A stretch of 47,650 nt of DNA from Deltaproteobacteria bacterium (GTDB taxonomy: Bacteria; Myxococcota; XYA12-FULL-58-9; JABJBS01). The stretch covers positions 1 to 47,650 of the forward strand of contig JABJBS010000215.1 of NCBI GenBank assembly GCA_018668695.1, read 5' to 3'. Shown here in pieces: positions 36,432 through 46,042 of the stretch. Numbering within the stretch: the first letter of the stretch is position 1; each line of letters opens with the position of its first letter. The notes beneath the pieces were generated by a model that saw nothing but the letters and a program-made list of their open reading frames with translations, had not been told where the DNA came from and ran no database searches. The position numbers and the translations under genes are program-made.

Positions 36432-36780
36432 GCTGTCTCCAAAGGCGTTAATGCTCTTGCATATGCCAGTTGCTGGGTAGAAGCGCATGTCCCGTGTTGA
36501 GGTTACTACGAGCGACTTATACCCTGGATTTACCTGTGGGCAGGTATAGGCTGCCGGGTTGAATTGCAAGAGAGCTGCTCTAAATCACTGTAATCACTGA
36601 TTTTGGTGATTGAGCCAATCGGCTGCTCCCGAGGTCGAAGTGATCTCAGCCTAAGTGGGAACTGACCCGAACCGTCAAGAGAGCTATTGACAAGAGGGCC
36701 TTCAAAATATATCCAGCCGATTCTTAAAAACCTAGCGGCCACACATCTTTACGGGCTGCAAGGCACAGAGGAGAGCTACA
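36432..36780. other. Divergent spacer between lgt and rpmJ
   Basis: This 349-base stretch has no gene that I can support. It holds the lgt upstream region, a pair of AATCAC/GTGATT inverted copies near 36577-36612, the rpmJ promoter candidate at 36687-36713, and the rpmJ ribosome binding site GAGGAG near 36767. Confidence 0.5.
36687..36713 (+). promoter_or_regulatory. Candidate promoter of rpmJ
   Basis: A perfect -35 TTGACA (36687-36692), 15 bases, then TATATC (36708-36713), about 68 bases ahead of the rpmJ start. The spacer is two bases short of the usual 17, so the -10 position is uncertain. Confidence 0.45.
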
Positions 36781-36924
36781 ATGAAAGTAGTAAGTTCGAT
36801 TGGCAGTCTGAAAAATCGCAGCAAAGACTGCAAAGTTGTTAAGCGTCGTGGACGTATCTACGTGATTTGCAAGAGCAATCCACGTTTTAAGGTACGCCAG
36901 GGCGGCGCTAAGATGAAGAAGTAA
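36781..36924 (+). CDS. rpmJ: Ribosomal protein L36, cysteine-depleted (YkgO-like) form
   Basis: 47 residues starting [12 protein letters not shown] and containing [20 protein letters not shown], the same pattern as E. coli YkgO, the zinc-independent L36 paralogue. Of the four zinc ligands of ordinary L36 (three Cys and a His), only two cysteines (C17, C30) remain; the first cysteine and the histidine are replaced. GAGGAG lies 7 bases ahead of the ATG. It is too short to stand out among long reading frames. Such forms replace the zinc-bound L36 when zinc is scarce, and are usually under Zur control; I see no convincing Zur box here. It could also be this lineage's only L36. Confidence 0.9.
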   Translation: MKVVSSIGSLKNRSKDCKVVKRRGRIYVICKSNPRFKVRQGGAKMKK

Positions 36925-36925
36925 T

Positions 36926-36945
36926 CGATTCAACGAATCGGTTTT
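36926..36945 (+). terminator. Terminator after rpmJ
   Basis: CGATTC (36926-36931), AAC, GAATCG (36935-36940), then GTTTTG: a 6-bp stem with a short T-run 2 bases after the rpmJ stop codon. The stem is short, so efficiency is uncertain. Confidence 0.55.
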
Positions 36946-37162
36946 GCCTCTTTGTCTCGCCTATACATTTCCCAACAAGCCGCTGAGTTGCCCCTGTAGG
37001 TTCTCCTGCATGGGCACCCGTGTATCTTTATTTTCAGCTTGTTAATGATCCTTCCCTTAGATTCCACCCATAAATCTCTTTCGACAGACGCCTGATTACG
37101 CTTTGATCAGAGGGTACACTACCGTCCCCTCATGATGGGGCAATCTAAGCGGGAGAGTCTCG

Positions 37163-39625
37163 ATGAAGGCGAAATGTCATTCAAACCCATGGTCTTCTTT
37201 TTTGACGGCCGTCCTTATCTTAGGCCCATTGGCTGGCTGTGGTGAAAGTACTGAGGCCGGCTCGGTTAAAAATGTTTGTGGTAACGGAATCATTGAAACC
37301 GGTGAACTGTGTGATGGCTTAGCGTTTCCGTCGGGCTCCGCGTCCTGTCAGGACATGGGTTTTACGGGGGGTGAGTTAAGCTGTAATCAAAGCTGTACCA
37401 TCGTGGATACAACAGGGTGCGAGGCCGACTCCGCTGATCCGAGCGATACCTCAGACCCATCGGACACCCCAGAACCATCGGATGCTTCCGATTCAAGTTC
37501 CACCAGCGATCCTGCAGATCCTTCATCTGTGGCAATTTGCGGCGACGATATCATTCAGGCCGGTGAGACATGCGATGGTTTAGATTTGGACGGGGCTGGC
37601 TGTGAGACACTCGGATTCGAGAGTGGGGCGCTGCTCTGCCTTAACGATTGCTCCGGTTTCGACACCTCAGGCTGCTCAGAGCTTTCTGGTAGCTGCGGGG
37701 ACGGCGTGCTCGATGAAGGTGAACTCTGCGACGGCGATGATTTTGGGGGAGTCACCTGTGAAACGGTTGGTTACCTCGGTGGTGTCTTGGGCTGCCAACC
37801 CGACTGCATGGCCTATGTATTGGATGCCTGCGAAGCTGAGAGCGCTTGTGGCAACAGCGTTATTGATGATGGTGAGGTCTGCGATGGGCCGCTCTTAACG
37901 GGACAAAGCTGTGCAAGCCTTGGTTATCTTTCAGGCAGCTTGGCCTGCGCCGATGATTGTAGCGCCTTTGATGAAACACAATGCTGGACCGAGCCGCCGG
38001 CGGTAGAAGAGATCTGCGGTGATGGTGAGATCACAGGGTACGAAGCCTGTGATGGTACACTACTTGGATTAAACTCAGATGGAACGCTGCGGAGCTGTAA
38101 TAACTTCTTCGGGCAGAACCTCGGCTCAGGAGCGCTAGGATGCACCGATGACTGTACTCTTGATTTAACTGGATGCGGGGAAGATTTATGCGAGGCTTTT
38201 GGCTTTTACGACAACGACGCTTGTGACCGTTGTGATGTCTTCGGCGGGAGCGCGGATACAGAGTGTAATCTGTGCAGCGCCGCCGATGGAATCTGCATGG
38301 ATTACTACGACGGAGCACTTGGCCTTTGGACTTGTCGGTCACTTGGAACACCTGACCCAGATTGCACTTGCGGCAATGGAACGGTGGAAGGGGGCGAGTT
38401 TTGCGATGGAGATGAATTTACAACAGATTGGCAAAGTCGGGATTGCAGTTTACTCGGAGGAGCAACGGGAACGCTCGGCTGCGCCGAAGACTGCCGGCTA
38501 GATTTAAGCTCGTGTTTTTACGATGTGGTCCCTGTTTGCGGCGATGGTGTTTTACAGGGTGACGAAGTTTGTGACGTCGATACGTTGGGAGAAACCACCT
38601 GTGAATCGTTGGGATTGCCATCATTAGGACCACTAAGGTGTGCAAGCGATTGTACGGGATTCGATATGGCTGGTTGTTATGGGACTATCTCTTTGGGAGG
38701 AGCCTGCGGTGAACCAACCATGGGAACTTGTGATGATAGCCTTGAGTGCATAGGCTTTGGGGCCGACTCCTATTGCGTGAGTAGCTGTGACGCTGCTGCT
38801 GATGTCACAACATGCGCAGACGGGTTCGAATGTGTCGAATTTGTAGACAACAATTATTGTCTTCAACGCACTGTGTCTCGCGACGACACTTGCTACGAAA
38901 ATGGCCGTTCGTGCCTTGAAGAGGCCGTTGAATGTCTGCCCACAGCTTATGATTACGATGCTCAAGTGGCCAGTGCCTATCGGTGCAAGGTGCCCTGCGA
39001 TCTCGGTGGTGACGGGTCTGATTGCAGTGCCTCAGAAGCTTGCTTAGCGGATCCACTGGGCTTTGGAAGCATCCAGACCGGTAGCCCCGATTGTGAGGAC
39101 AACACTGGATGTGAGCTTGGGTATGAATGTACCGAATTGGCAAGCGGAGCGAATAAGTGCTTCAAACCCAACGGGCTTTGTGGTGACGTGGTACCTCCCT
39201 GTCTTTCGTCGAACCCGGCAGACTGGACAGGTTGTTTGGCCGATTCCGCTAATCATTGCAGCCTTGAAGATGGGCATTCATATTGTGCTGAGCCAACGCC
39301 TTTGGCTGACGGGGTCGATCCAGCTTTCGCTCTCTGCGTTGATGCCGGCGGCGGAACCGGACTGTGTTTCCAATTTTGTGAGAGGCCCGATGGTACTGAA
39401 CTCGACTGCGGTGCAGGAGCCGTTTGCGAGCGCCCAGACGACATCGTTTTGTATCTCGACGTAGCATTGGACGCGGGCGGCAATTACGCGCCATGCAGTG
39501 TGGAGGCAGACTGCCAACCCTTTAATTCTGCCGATGACAGTTCTTACGCATGTGTCGCCCTGACTATCGGCGATTATTGTGCCAGGCCTTTAAAGCAGTG
39601 TGTCTCAGTTTCTTCCGGAAACTGA
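37163..39625 (+). CDS. Cysteine-rich repeat lipoprotein
   Basis: 820 residues with a lipobox L-A-G-C26. Seven repeats of about 40-50 residues have the pattern C-G-(D/N)-G-x-(I/L)-x-x-G-E-x-C-D-G ... C-x-x-(L/M)-G ... C ... C ... G-C, beginning near residues 39, 126, 178, 229, 285, 403 and 459; the first and second are separated by an Asp/Ser/Pro-rich spacer. The C-terminal third has other cysteine patterns. Such repeats are common in secreted proteins of Myxococcota and relatives; their role, perhaps adhesion or metal/ligand binding, is not established. GGGAGAG precedes the ATG. The gene stands alone between rpmJ and the kinase gene. Confidence 0.8.
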   Translation: MKAKCHSNPWSSFLTAVLILGPLAGCGESTEAGSVKNVCGNGIIETGELCDGLAFPSGSASCQDMGFTGGELSCNQSCTIVDTTGCEADSADPSDTSDPSDTPEPSDASDSSSTSDPADPSSVAICGDDIIQAGETCDGLDLDGAGCETLGFESGALLCLNDCSGFDTSGCSELSGSCGDGVLDEGELCDGDDFGGVTCETVGYLGGVLGCQPDCMAYVLDACEAESACGNSVIDDGEVCDGPLLTGQSCASLGYLSGSLACADDCSAFDETQCWTEPPAVEEICGDGEITGYEACDGTLLGLNSDGTLRSCNNFFGQNLGSGALGCTDDCTLDLTGCGEDLCEAFGFYDNDACDRCDVFGGSADTECNLCSAADGICMDYYDGALGLWTCRSLGTPDPDCTCGNGTVEGGEFCDGDEFTTDWQSRDCSLLGGATGTLGCAEDCRLDLSSCFYDVVPVCGDGVLQGDEVCDVDTLGETTCESLGLPSLGPLRCASDCTGFDMAGCYGTISLGGACGEPTMGTCDDSLECIGFGADSYCVSSCDAAADVTTCADGFECVEFVDNNYCLQRTVSRDDTCYENGRSCLEEAVECLPTAYDYDAQVASAYRCKVPCDLGGDGSDCSASEACLADPLGFGSIQTGSPDCEDNTGCELGYECTELASGANKCFKPNGLCGDVVPPCLSSNPADWTGCLADSANHCSLEDGHSYCAEPTPLADGVDPAFALCVDAGGGTGLCFQFCERPDGTELDCGAGAVCERPDDIVLYLDVALDAGGNYAPCSVEADCQPFNSADDSSYACVALTIGDYCARPLKQCVSVSSGN

Positions 39626-39703
39626 TTTGGCGGTTTGTGCGGGCCTGCCCGGAGGAGTACCATATTTAAGGATATCACAGTGGAAGTGCCGGGGAAGGCG
39701 TAG

Positions 39704-41830
39704 ATGAAGAGATACAGTTGTTTATGCCTTATGCTCATAATAGGGCTTTGGTGTTCTCCAGTTTGGTGTTTCGCTGACACTCTCAGTGTATCCCCAAATG
39801 GGTCTTCAGCGATTGGTCATCAAGTTGAGTTCCTCGAAGATCCAGATGGAACCCTAAGCATAGAACAAATTATTTCCGGTCAAATCACAGAGGTAAGCTC
39901 TGGGGGTGATGTCTATACATGGAAAAAAGCTGATTCAGAGGTTCCCAATTTTGGTTACTCCACGTCCATCTTTTGGGGGCGACTTGTTCTCGATTTTGCC
40001 GAGGTCGGCCAAGGCAAGAGATGGCTTTTAGAAAATAAGTGGCCCCATGTTGATGAACTTACCATCGTTTTAGCTTCGATGGACGGTGTTGAACTCGACC
40101 GTCAGACAGCAGGGCTAGGAACTGCGTATTCACAGCGGCGCTTTCGTCACAGAAATATCGTTTTCCCGGTTGATGTTCTGGCGGGGGAAAAGGTTCAGCT
40201 CTTTATTCGAATAGAGAGCGGCAATGCATTACAGTTCCCGTTGGTTTTTTGGGAGCGAGAGTCGTTCTTGGTAAACGACCATGACGAGCAATTCGTTTTT
40301 GGGATGTTCTACGGAATCCTGCTCGTGATGCTGCTCTACAATTTATTCATCTACTTTGGCGTTCGCGAAACATCCTATCTTGATTACGTGTTGTTCATTG
40401 GGTCTATTGCCCTTATCCAGCTTGATGTAAACAAGTTTTCTTTTGAATACCTGTGGCCGGAATCACCCTGGTGGTCGATGCGCAGTGTTCCTATTCTGAC
40501 GTCATTGGCAGTCGTGGTTAGCGTCCGGTTTGTCGTGAATTTTCTTAACGCGGACCATTTTGCGCCGCGCATGGGAAAATTTCTCCGCGGATGCGCGTAT
40601 CTTTCAGTGCCCGGTTTAGTGATACCGCTTTTCGTTCCCCATAAATTTGCGGCAATTTATTGTTTGGGCCTAGGTGGCGTGGGCGCCGCGGGTTTACTGG
40701 TGACAACAGCCCACGTTATGCGGCAAGGTTATCAACCGGCCAAATTCTTTTTAATCGCCTGGGGTACTTTTCTCTCTGGTGCCGTGGTTCTTATTTTACG
40801 GAACTTTGGAGTCTTGCCGGTTTCCTTCCTAACAACCTACGGTCTGCAAATAGGCATCGCGCTTGGCGTCTTGTTGCTTTCGTTCTCACTGGCGGCCCGT
40901 ATCCGCACAATGAAGGAAGAGAAGAAGAGGGTAGAAAAAGAAGCGCTTCGTTCTCAGATGGAAGCGCTGCAGCATGCCGAAGAGTCTAACCGAATCAAAG
41001 GTGAGTTTTTGGCCAATATCTCCCATGAATTGCGAACGCCTCTCAATGCTCTGTGTAATATTCCGAGTGCCTTACTGCGCGACTATGAAGATGTGCCTGT
41101 TTGGCATTGTTCGGCGTGTGGTTCGATGTTTGAAGGCGACCGTCAAGGCGACTCAGGTGAAACTCTCACTTGCCCCGATTGCAGCTACGGAGGACTGGCC
41201 TTTACGAGCCGGGTAATCTGTTCAGGAGAGCATGCTGAACACCAACACTTCCTTCAGCGCCTTGAAACACAGGCTGCGCAGCTTCTACACCTCATTGACG
41301 ATGTGCTTAATTTCTCCGACTCAGGAGACGATTCAGTCCAACTGAATTGCTCGAAGTTTAAGCTCACGGGCTTCATGACGGATATCCTCGACCATTCAAA
41401 TAGGCGTGCCCACGAAAAGGGCATCTCCGTCTCGCATAATGCGGTGGATTGGAGTGGAGAGTTTTGCGCAGACCGGGAAAAGCTCGCGAAAGTCGTAACG
41501 AATATCTTGGAGAACGGCCTCAAATTTACGCCGGAAGGTGGCCGGGTCGATATTATATGGGGTCAGATGGTTGAGGAAGGAAGGCCGGTTATCCGGTGTG
41601 AGATCCGAGACACAGGCATTGGTATCGCCTCCGTGGATCACGACATGATTTTTGAAAGCTTCTCTCAGGTTAACAGTTCTCATACTCGTACTTTCGGCGG
41701 TGCAGGCTTGGGCCTTGCTGTGAGCCGAGAGCTATTACGCTTACACGACGGACAGATTTGGGTGGAAAGTGAACTGGGCAAGGGAAGCCGCTTTATTTTC
41801 ACAATTCCTGGAGACCTGCCCCCGAGTTAA
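39704..41830 (+). CDS. 7TMR-DISM sensor histidine kinase with zinc-ribbon-like insert
   Basis: 708 residues. Signal peptide (about 1-25), 7TMR-DISM extracellular domain (about 35-185), seven membrane spans (about 195-400), a coiled-coil (about 400-430), then the kinase: phosphoacceptor H441 in NISHELRTPLN, N-box N600/N604, DTGIG at 636-640 and GGAGLGL. Between the two helices of the phosphoacceptor domain is an extra segment of about 50 residues with C469-x2-C472 ... C490-x2-C493, like a zinc ribbon or rubredoxin knuckle. The kinase should sense an external ligand and phosphorylate a response regulator encoded elsewhere; none is adjacent. The ATG at 39704 follows GGGGAAG at 6 bases or so. Confidence 0.9.
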   Translation: MKRYSCLCLMLIIGLWCSPVWCFADTLSVSPNGSSAIGHQVEFLEDPDGTLSIEQIISGQITEVSSGGDVYTWKKADSEVPNFGYSTSIFWGRLVLDFAEVGQGKRWLLENKWPHVDELTIVLASMDGVELDRQTAGLGTAYSQRRFRHRNIVFPVDVLAGEKVQLFIRIESGNALQFPLVFWERESFLVNDHDEQFVFGMFYGILLVMLLYNLFIYFGVRETSYLDYVLFIGSIALIQLDVNKFSFEYLWPESPWWSMRSVPILTSLAVVVSVRFVVNFLNADHFAPRMGKFLRGCAYLSVPGLVIPLFVPHKFAAIYCLGLGGVGAAGLLVTTAHVMRQGYQPAKFFLIAWGTFLSGAVVLILRNFGVLPVSFLTTYGLQIGIALGVLLLSFSLAARIRTMKEEKKRVEKEALRSQMEALQHAEESNRIKGEFLANISHELRTPLNALCNIPSALLRDYEDVPVWHCSACGSMFEGDRQGDSGETLTCPDCSYGGLAFTSRVICSGEHAEHQHFLQRLETQAAQLLHLIDDVLNFSDSGDDSVQLNCSKFKLTGFMTDILDHSNRRAHEKGISVSHNAVDWSGEFCADREKLAKVVTNILENGLKFTPEGGRVDIIWGQMVEEGRPVIRCEIRDTGIGIASVDHDMIFESFSQVNSSHTRTFGGAGLGLAVSRELLRLHDGQIWVESELGKGSRFIFTIPGDLPPS

Positions 41831-41909
41831 GGCCTGTGTTGAAGACGATCTCTATCCGGTTTTTCCCACCTTTTGATGACATTAAAAGATAGCTGAGATC
41901 ACTGCAGGT

Positions 41910-41938
41910 TTGAGCACCAAGAAGCCTTTGCCTATACT
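41910..41938 (+). promoter_or_regulatory. Candidate sigma-70 promoter of the ferredoxin reductase gene
   Basis: TTGAGC (-35), 17 bases, TATACT (-10), 61 bases ahead of the next start codon. It matches 4 and 5 of 6 consensus bases, with optimal spacing. Confidence 0.5.
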
Positions 41939-41999
41939 GAAAGGTGTCTCCCGGAGATGACTGTGGCGGTTAGGTCTAATGGGGAGATAGGGGTTTACT

Positions 42000-43385
42000 A
42001 TGTCACAACAAGAAGACATTGCGTCTCGGTTTTCGGGTGGTTTGCGGGTTGCGATTATCGGAGCTGGTCCCGCGGGTTTTTATGCGGCAGCTGCATGGTT
42101 TAAACAAAAAGATATCAATGTGCATGTCGATATGTTTGAGCGATTGCCGTCCCCGTTCGGATTGGTGCGTTATGGGGTTGCACCGGACCATGCTAGGATT
42201 AAGTCAGTGACGCGCGTTTATGACAAAATCGCGTCAAATGAAAAATTCCGTTATTTTGGGAATGTTCAATATGGGACTGACCTTACTCTCGAAGACCTTT
42301 CATCACATTATGACCAGATAGTTTTCTCGGTGGGAACTCAGGGCGATAGAATGTTGAATGTACCCGGTGAAGAACTTGAGGGCAGTGTGTCTGCGCGGGA
42401 GTTTGTGGCTTGGTATAATGGTCACCCGGACTACCGTGATTGGAAGGTGGACCTAAGTCATAAGGCTGTCGTGGTAGTGGGAGTTCGTAATGTGGCATTA
42501 GATGTGGCCCGTATTTTAGCCAAAACACCCGACGAGCTTCGCCCCACAGATATTGCCTGTCATGCGCTGGACCAACTTCGTGAATCTAAAGTTGAAGATA
42601 TTTATATTATTGCCCGTCGTGGGCCGGCCCAGGTGAAGTTTACTCTACACGAGATTAAGGAATTTGGAGATTTTGAGGCAGCGACCACATCGGTTCGAAC
42701 TGAGGACCTAGAGCTGGACCCTGGGAGTGCTAGTGAGCTTGAGCGCAATAAAGCCGCTCAGCGCAATTTTGAAGTGCTCGAGAAGTTTAGCAAGGTCCAG
42801 CATGCAGCGAATGGAAAGAGGGTACACTTCCTCTTCAAAACTTCCCCAGTGGAAATAAGCGGGGAAGGGCGTGTGGAAGGGATGCGTGTTGTTGCCAATC
42901 GTCTGGAAGAGCAGGAGGGCGGCTATGTGCAATCCATTGCAACTGACACGTTCAATGATATCCCGTGTGGCCTTGTCTTACGTTCAGTGGGCTACAGAGG
43001 CACTCCGCTTGCAGGCTTACCTTTTGATGAGGACCGGGGAGTGGTGGCCAATGTAAACGGCCGAGTGGTCGATAAGCCCTGCGGCACACCGATACCAGGT
43101 CTCTATGTGGCGGGCTGGATTAAACGGGGACCATCTGGAGTTATCGGGACCAATAAGCCTGACGCGCAAGAAACGGTAAAGTTGATGCTAGAGGATGCGG
43201 TTAGAGCCGCGCCGTGTTCGAATCGAGGTCCGGAAGCGGTTGTGGAGCTTCTTAAAAATCGTAATGTCGATTTCGTAGACTTTGCTAGGTGGGAGCGTAT
43301 CAATCAACACGAGCTAAGAGAGGGCCAAGAACAAGGCCGCTCCAGGATAAAGCTTGCCACGTCTGAAGAAATGCTGAAAATCTAG
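42000..43385 (+). CDS. fprA: Adrenodoxin-reductase-type ferredoxin-NADP+ reductase
   Basis: 461 residues. The N-terminal FAD motif is G21-A-G23-P-A-G26, followed by the family segment SPFGLVRYGVAPDHARIK. The NADP region contains NVALDVARIL and the RRGPAQVKFT that contacts the 2'-phosphate. The end of the FAD domain is seen in GWIKRGPSGVIGTNKPDA. It passes electrons between NADPH and a ferredoxin. In the NADP Rossmann loop the usual G-x-G-N is G161-V-R163-N, so a glycine is replaced by arginine. No ferredoxin gene is adjacent. The ATG at 42000 has GGGG near -8. Confidence 0.88.
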   Translation: MSQQEDIASRFSGGLRVAIIGAGPAGFYAAAAWFKQKDINVHVDMFERLPSPFGLVRYGVAPDHARIKSVTRVYDKIASNEKFRYFGNVQYGTDLTLEDLSSHYDQIVFSVGTQGDRMLNVPGEELEGSVSAREFVAWYNGHPDYRDWKVDLSHKAVVVVGVRNVALDVARILAKTPDELRPTDIACHALDQLRESKVEDIYIIARRGPAQVKFTLHEIKEFGDFEAATTSVRTEDLELDPGSASELERNKAAQRNFEVLEKFSKVQHAANGKRVHFLFKTSPVEISGEGRVEGMRVVANRLEEQEGGYVQSIATDTFNDIPCGLVLRSVGYRGTPLAGLPFDEDRGVVANVNGRVVDKPCGTPIPGLYVAGWIKRGPSGVIGTNKPDAQETVKLMLEDAVRAAPCSNRGPEAVVELLKNRNVDFVDFARWERINQHELREGQEQGRSRIKLATSEEMLKI

Positions 43386-43545
43386 CGATCTCAGGGCCTC
43401 TGCCCAAAGCAGGTGTGGGCACTCGTCTAAGTGGCCCGGCTACACCTTGTTTAGCTTAAAATCTAAGATTTGGTTGTTGATGAAGCCATAGGCAGGTGGT
43501 AGGCATTCCTGCGCGAATGTTGGCGCAATATGAAGAGGTTCTACT

Positions 43546-45888
43546 GTGGAAAATACGCCTGATAACAAATCTGAAACTGACGAGAGCCAGGTCACTCAAG
43601 GACGCAATTTTATACGTGCGATGATTGAGCGCGATCTGGAAACTGCTAAATACAACGGCAAGGTCACGACGCGATTTCCACCCGAGCCCAACGGTTATCT
43701 TCATATTGGTCATGCAAAATCGATTTGTTTGAACTTTGGCTTGGCTCAAAAATACAATGGCCATTGCCATCTGCGTTTCGACGACACGAACCCCGTGAAA
43801 GAAGACACGGAGTACGTTGATTCAATTCAGGCAGATGTTCGTTGGTTAGGCTTCGATTGGGGTGAGAACCTCTTCTTTGCCTCAGACTATTTCGAGAAAA
43901 TGTATGACTACGCTCTTCAGCTGATCAAAGACGGTAAGGCTTATGTCTGCAGTTTGAAGGAAGATGAGATTCGCGAATACCGCGGGACTGTCAAAGAAGA
44001 TGGGAAGCATAGTCCCTATCGAAGCCGAAGTGCCGAAGAGAACCTTTCGCTTTTTGAGCGAATGCGTGCAGGCGAGTTCAAAGATGGCGAGCACGTTCTA
44101 CGAGCCAAAGGTGATATGGCGGCAGCGAATATGAAATTACGCGACCCGCTGCTTTATCGTATTCGACATGATCACCATCATCGCACGGGCGACAAATGGT
44201 GCATCTATCCCATGTACGATTATGCCCATTGCCTCTCTGACTCTATTGAGGGCATCACGCATTCTATTTGCACCCTTGAATTTGAAAACAATCGTGATCT
44301 CTACAATTGGTTCCTCAACGAGGTATCTGCTCCGCAGCCAAGGCCCGAGCAAACTGAATTTGCTCGCCTTAGTTTGACATACACTGTGATGAGCAAGCGC
44401 AAACTTCTCGAGTTGGTTCAGGATAATCTCGTATCGGGATGGGATGACCCTCGGATGCCGACCATCGCAGGCATGCGTCGTAGAGGTTATACCGCTGAAG
44501 CGCTTCAAGACTTTTGCGAACGAATCGGTGTAGCGAAGGCCAATAGTTTGGTTGATGTAGCCCAGCTTGAATACAGCATTCGTGACGACTTAAACCACCG
44601 TTCACCCAGAGTTATGTGCGTGCTGGATCCCATTAAAGTTGTGATTGAAAATTATCCTGAAGACAAAGTTGAAATGCTTGAGGCGCCGTACTGGCCACAC
44701 GATATTCCCAAAGAGGGAACACGTGAGGTGCCACTTACGCGGGAAGTATTTATCGAGCGTGATGACTTCATGGAGAATCCTCCGAAGAAGTTTTATCGGT
44801 TATCTCCGGGCAACGAGGTACGGCTGCGCTATAGCTATGTGATTCGTTGTAACGAAGTCATTAAGAACGATGCTGGTGAAGTTGTTGAGATTCGATGCAG
44901 TTACGACCCTGATACTCTGGGCAAAAATCCAGAAGGTAGAAAAGTTCGGGGCGCCATTCATTGGGTTTCTGCTACGGAAGCCATTGAGGCTGAGGTTCGT
45001 CTCTACGACAGACTCTTCAGTATCGAGCAGCCCGATGCTTACGATGGTGATTTTAAAGACACGATGAACGCCAACTCACTTTCTGTTCAAAAAGGTTTTG
45101 TTGAGCCGAGTGTTAAAAATACTGCCTCAGGTGACCGGTTCCAGTTTGAGCGCCAGGGCTATTTCTATCGTGACTTAGATTCAAGCGATGAAAAACTCAT
45201 TTTTAACCGAACAGTTGCTTTGAAAGATTCATGGGCACGTAAGCAGGATACGCCGGCGCAGAAGGTGCCTGAAGCGAAAGCTCAGAAGGCTCAGAAAAAG
45301 AGTAAACCTAAAGAGCAAGCGAAGGCACCCGTTGAGAAACTTCGCTCTCCAGAAGACGAAGCTCTGATCAAACGGTTGGTGGAGGCTTATGGAATCAGCG
45401 ATGCAGATGCCGAAACTTTTGCGGGCCATTGTGAACTCAGAGAGTTTTTCGAAGATGCGATGAAGCATCACGACAATGGCCGGGCCATTGCGAATTGGAT
45501 CATCAACGATGTGATGCGGGAACTCAAAGATGGTTCTTTGAGTGAACTCTTGTTTGGTGCTGCTGAAGTTGCAGAATTGGTTAAACTAATCGATGCCGGT
45601 GATATCTCTGGGAAGATTGCTAAAACGGTTTTCGCCAGCATGACCAACGAGGGTGGCTCACCTGAGCAAATCGTTGCCGATAAAGGCTTAAAGCAGCTCA
45701 CAGATCCTGCGGATGTACAGCCCGTCGTTGATCGTATTCTGGCGGCCAACGAGGAAGCAGTGGCGCAGTACCGAGGTGGTAAGACCAATCGGATGGGTTT
45801 CTTCGTCGGACAGGTCATCAAAGAGACCGGAGGCCGTGCGAATCCACAATTGGTTAACCAATTGCTCAAAAAGTCCCTGGAAGGCTAA
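43546..45888 (+). CDS. glnS: Glutaminyl-tRNA synthetase with C-terminal YqeY-like domain
   Basis: 780 residues. A class I core (about 30-560) has HIGH at 53-56 and MSKRK at 282-286, and the Gln-specific [37 protein letters not shown] and anticodon-binding beta-barrels. A Lys/Ala-rich linker (about 565-600) leads to a C-terminal GatB/YqeY-like domain (about 600-780, ending with [15 protein letters not shown]). It charges tRNA-Gln directly. The tail domain is known in GlnRS of Deinococcus and a few other groups, where it helps tRNA binding. The start is GTG with AGAGG ahead. A single gene. Confidence 0.95.
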   Translation: MENTPDNKSETDESQVTQGRNFIRAMIERDLETAKYNGKVTTRFPPEPNGYLHIGHAKSICLNFGLAQKYNGHCHLRFDDTNPVKEDTEYVDSIQADVRWLGFDWGENLFFASDYFEKMYDYALQLIKDGKAYVCSLKEDEIREYRGTVKEDGKHSPYRSRSAEENLSLFERMRAGEFKDGEHVLRAKGDMAAANMKLRDPLLYRIRHDHHHRTGDKWCIYPMYDYAHCLSDSIEGITHSICTLEFENNRDLYNWFLNEVSAPQPRPEQTEFARLSLTYTVMSKRKLLELVQDNLVSGWDDPRMPTIAGMRRRGYTAEALQDFCERIGVAKANSLVDVAQLEYSIRDDLNHRSPRVMCVLDPIKVVIENYPEDKVEMLEAPYWPHDIPKEGTREVPLTREVFIERDDFMENPPKKFYRLSPGNEVRLRYSYVIRCNEVIKNDAGEVVEIRCSYDPDTLGKNPEGRKVRGAIHWVSATEAIEAEVRLYDRLFSIEQPDAYDGDFKDTMNANSLSVQKGFVEPSVKNTASGDRFQFERQGYFYRDLDSSDEKLIFNRTVALKDSWARKQDTPAQKVPEAKAQKAQKKSKPKEQAKAPVEKLRSPEDEALIKRLVEAYGISDADAETFAGHCELREFFEDAMKHHDNGRAIANWIINDVMRELKDGSLSELLFGAAEVAELVKLIDAGDISGKIAKTVFASMTNEGGSPEQIVADKGLKQLTDPADVQPVVDRILAANEEAVAQYRGGKTNRMGFFVGQVIKETGGRANPQLVNQLLKKSLEG

Positions 45889-45939
45889 TTTTTAAGCTGA
45901 TTCCCCGTTCATTTTATTTTTTACCTACCGGAATCTCTC

Positions 45940-45968
45940 TTGACGGATGCCGTTTTGAGCGGTCTGAT
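45940..45968 (+). promoter_or_regulatory. Candidate promoter ahead of the terminal hydrolase gene
   Basis: TTGACG (-35), a 17-base spacer and TCTGAT (-10, 4 of 6), about 75 bases ahead of the start at 46043. The sequence is a modest match. Confidence 0.3.
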
Positions 45969-46042
45969 GCTGTCAGCAGTTAGGAGACATCTACCTACCT
46001 GCATCTACATGGCCATACGCCAGAAAATCATGGGGAATTAGC

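Noticed and set aside
37555-39517. Several open frames opposite or across the cysteine-rich lipoprotein gene
   Set aside because: They are shadows of a repetitive gene: their Ser/Pro or Arg-rich composition follows from the Gly/Asp/Cys codons of the real frame, and none has a plausible start site.
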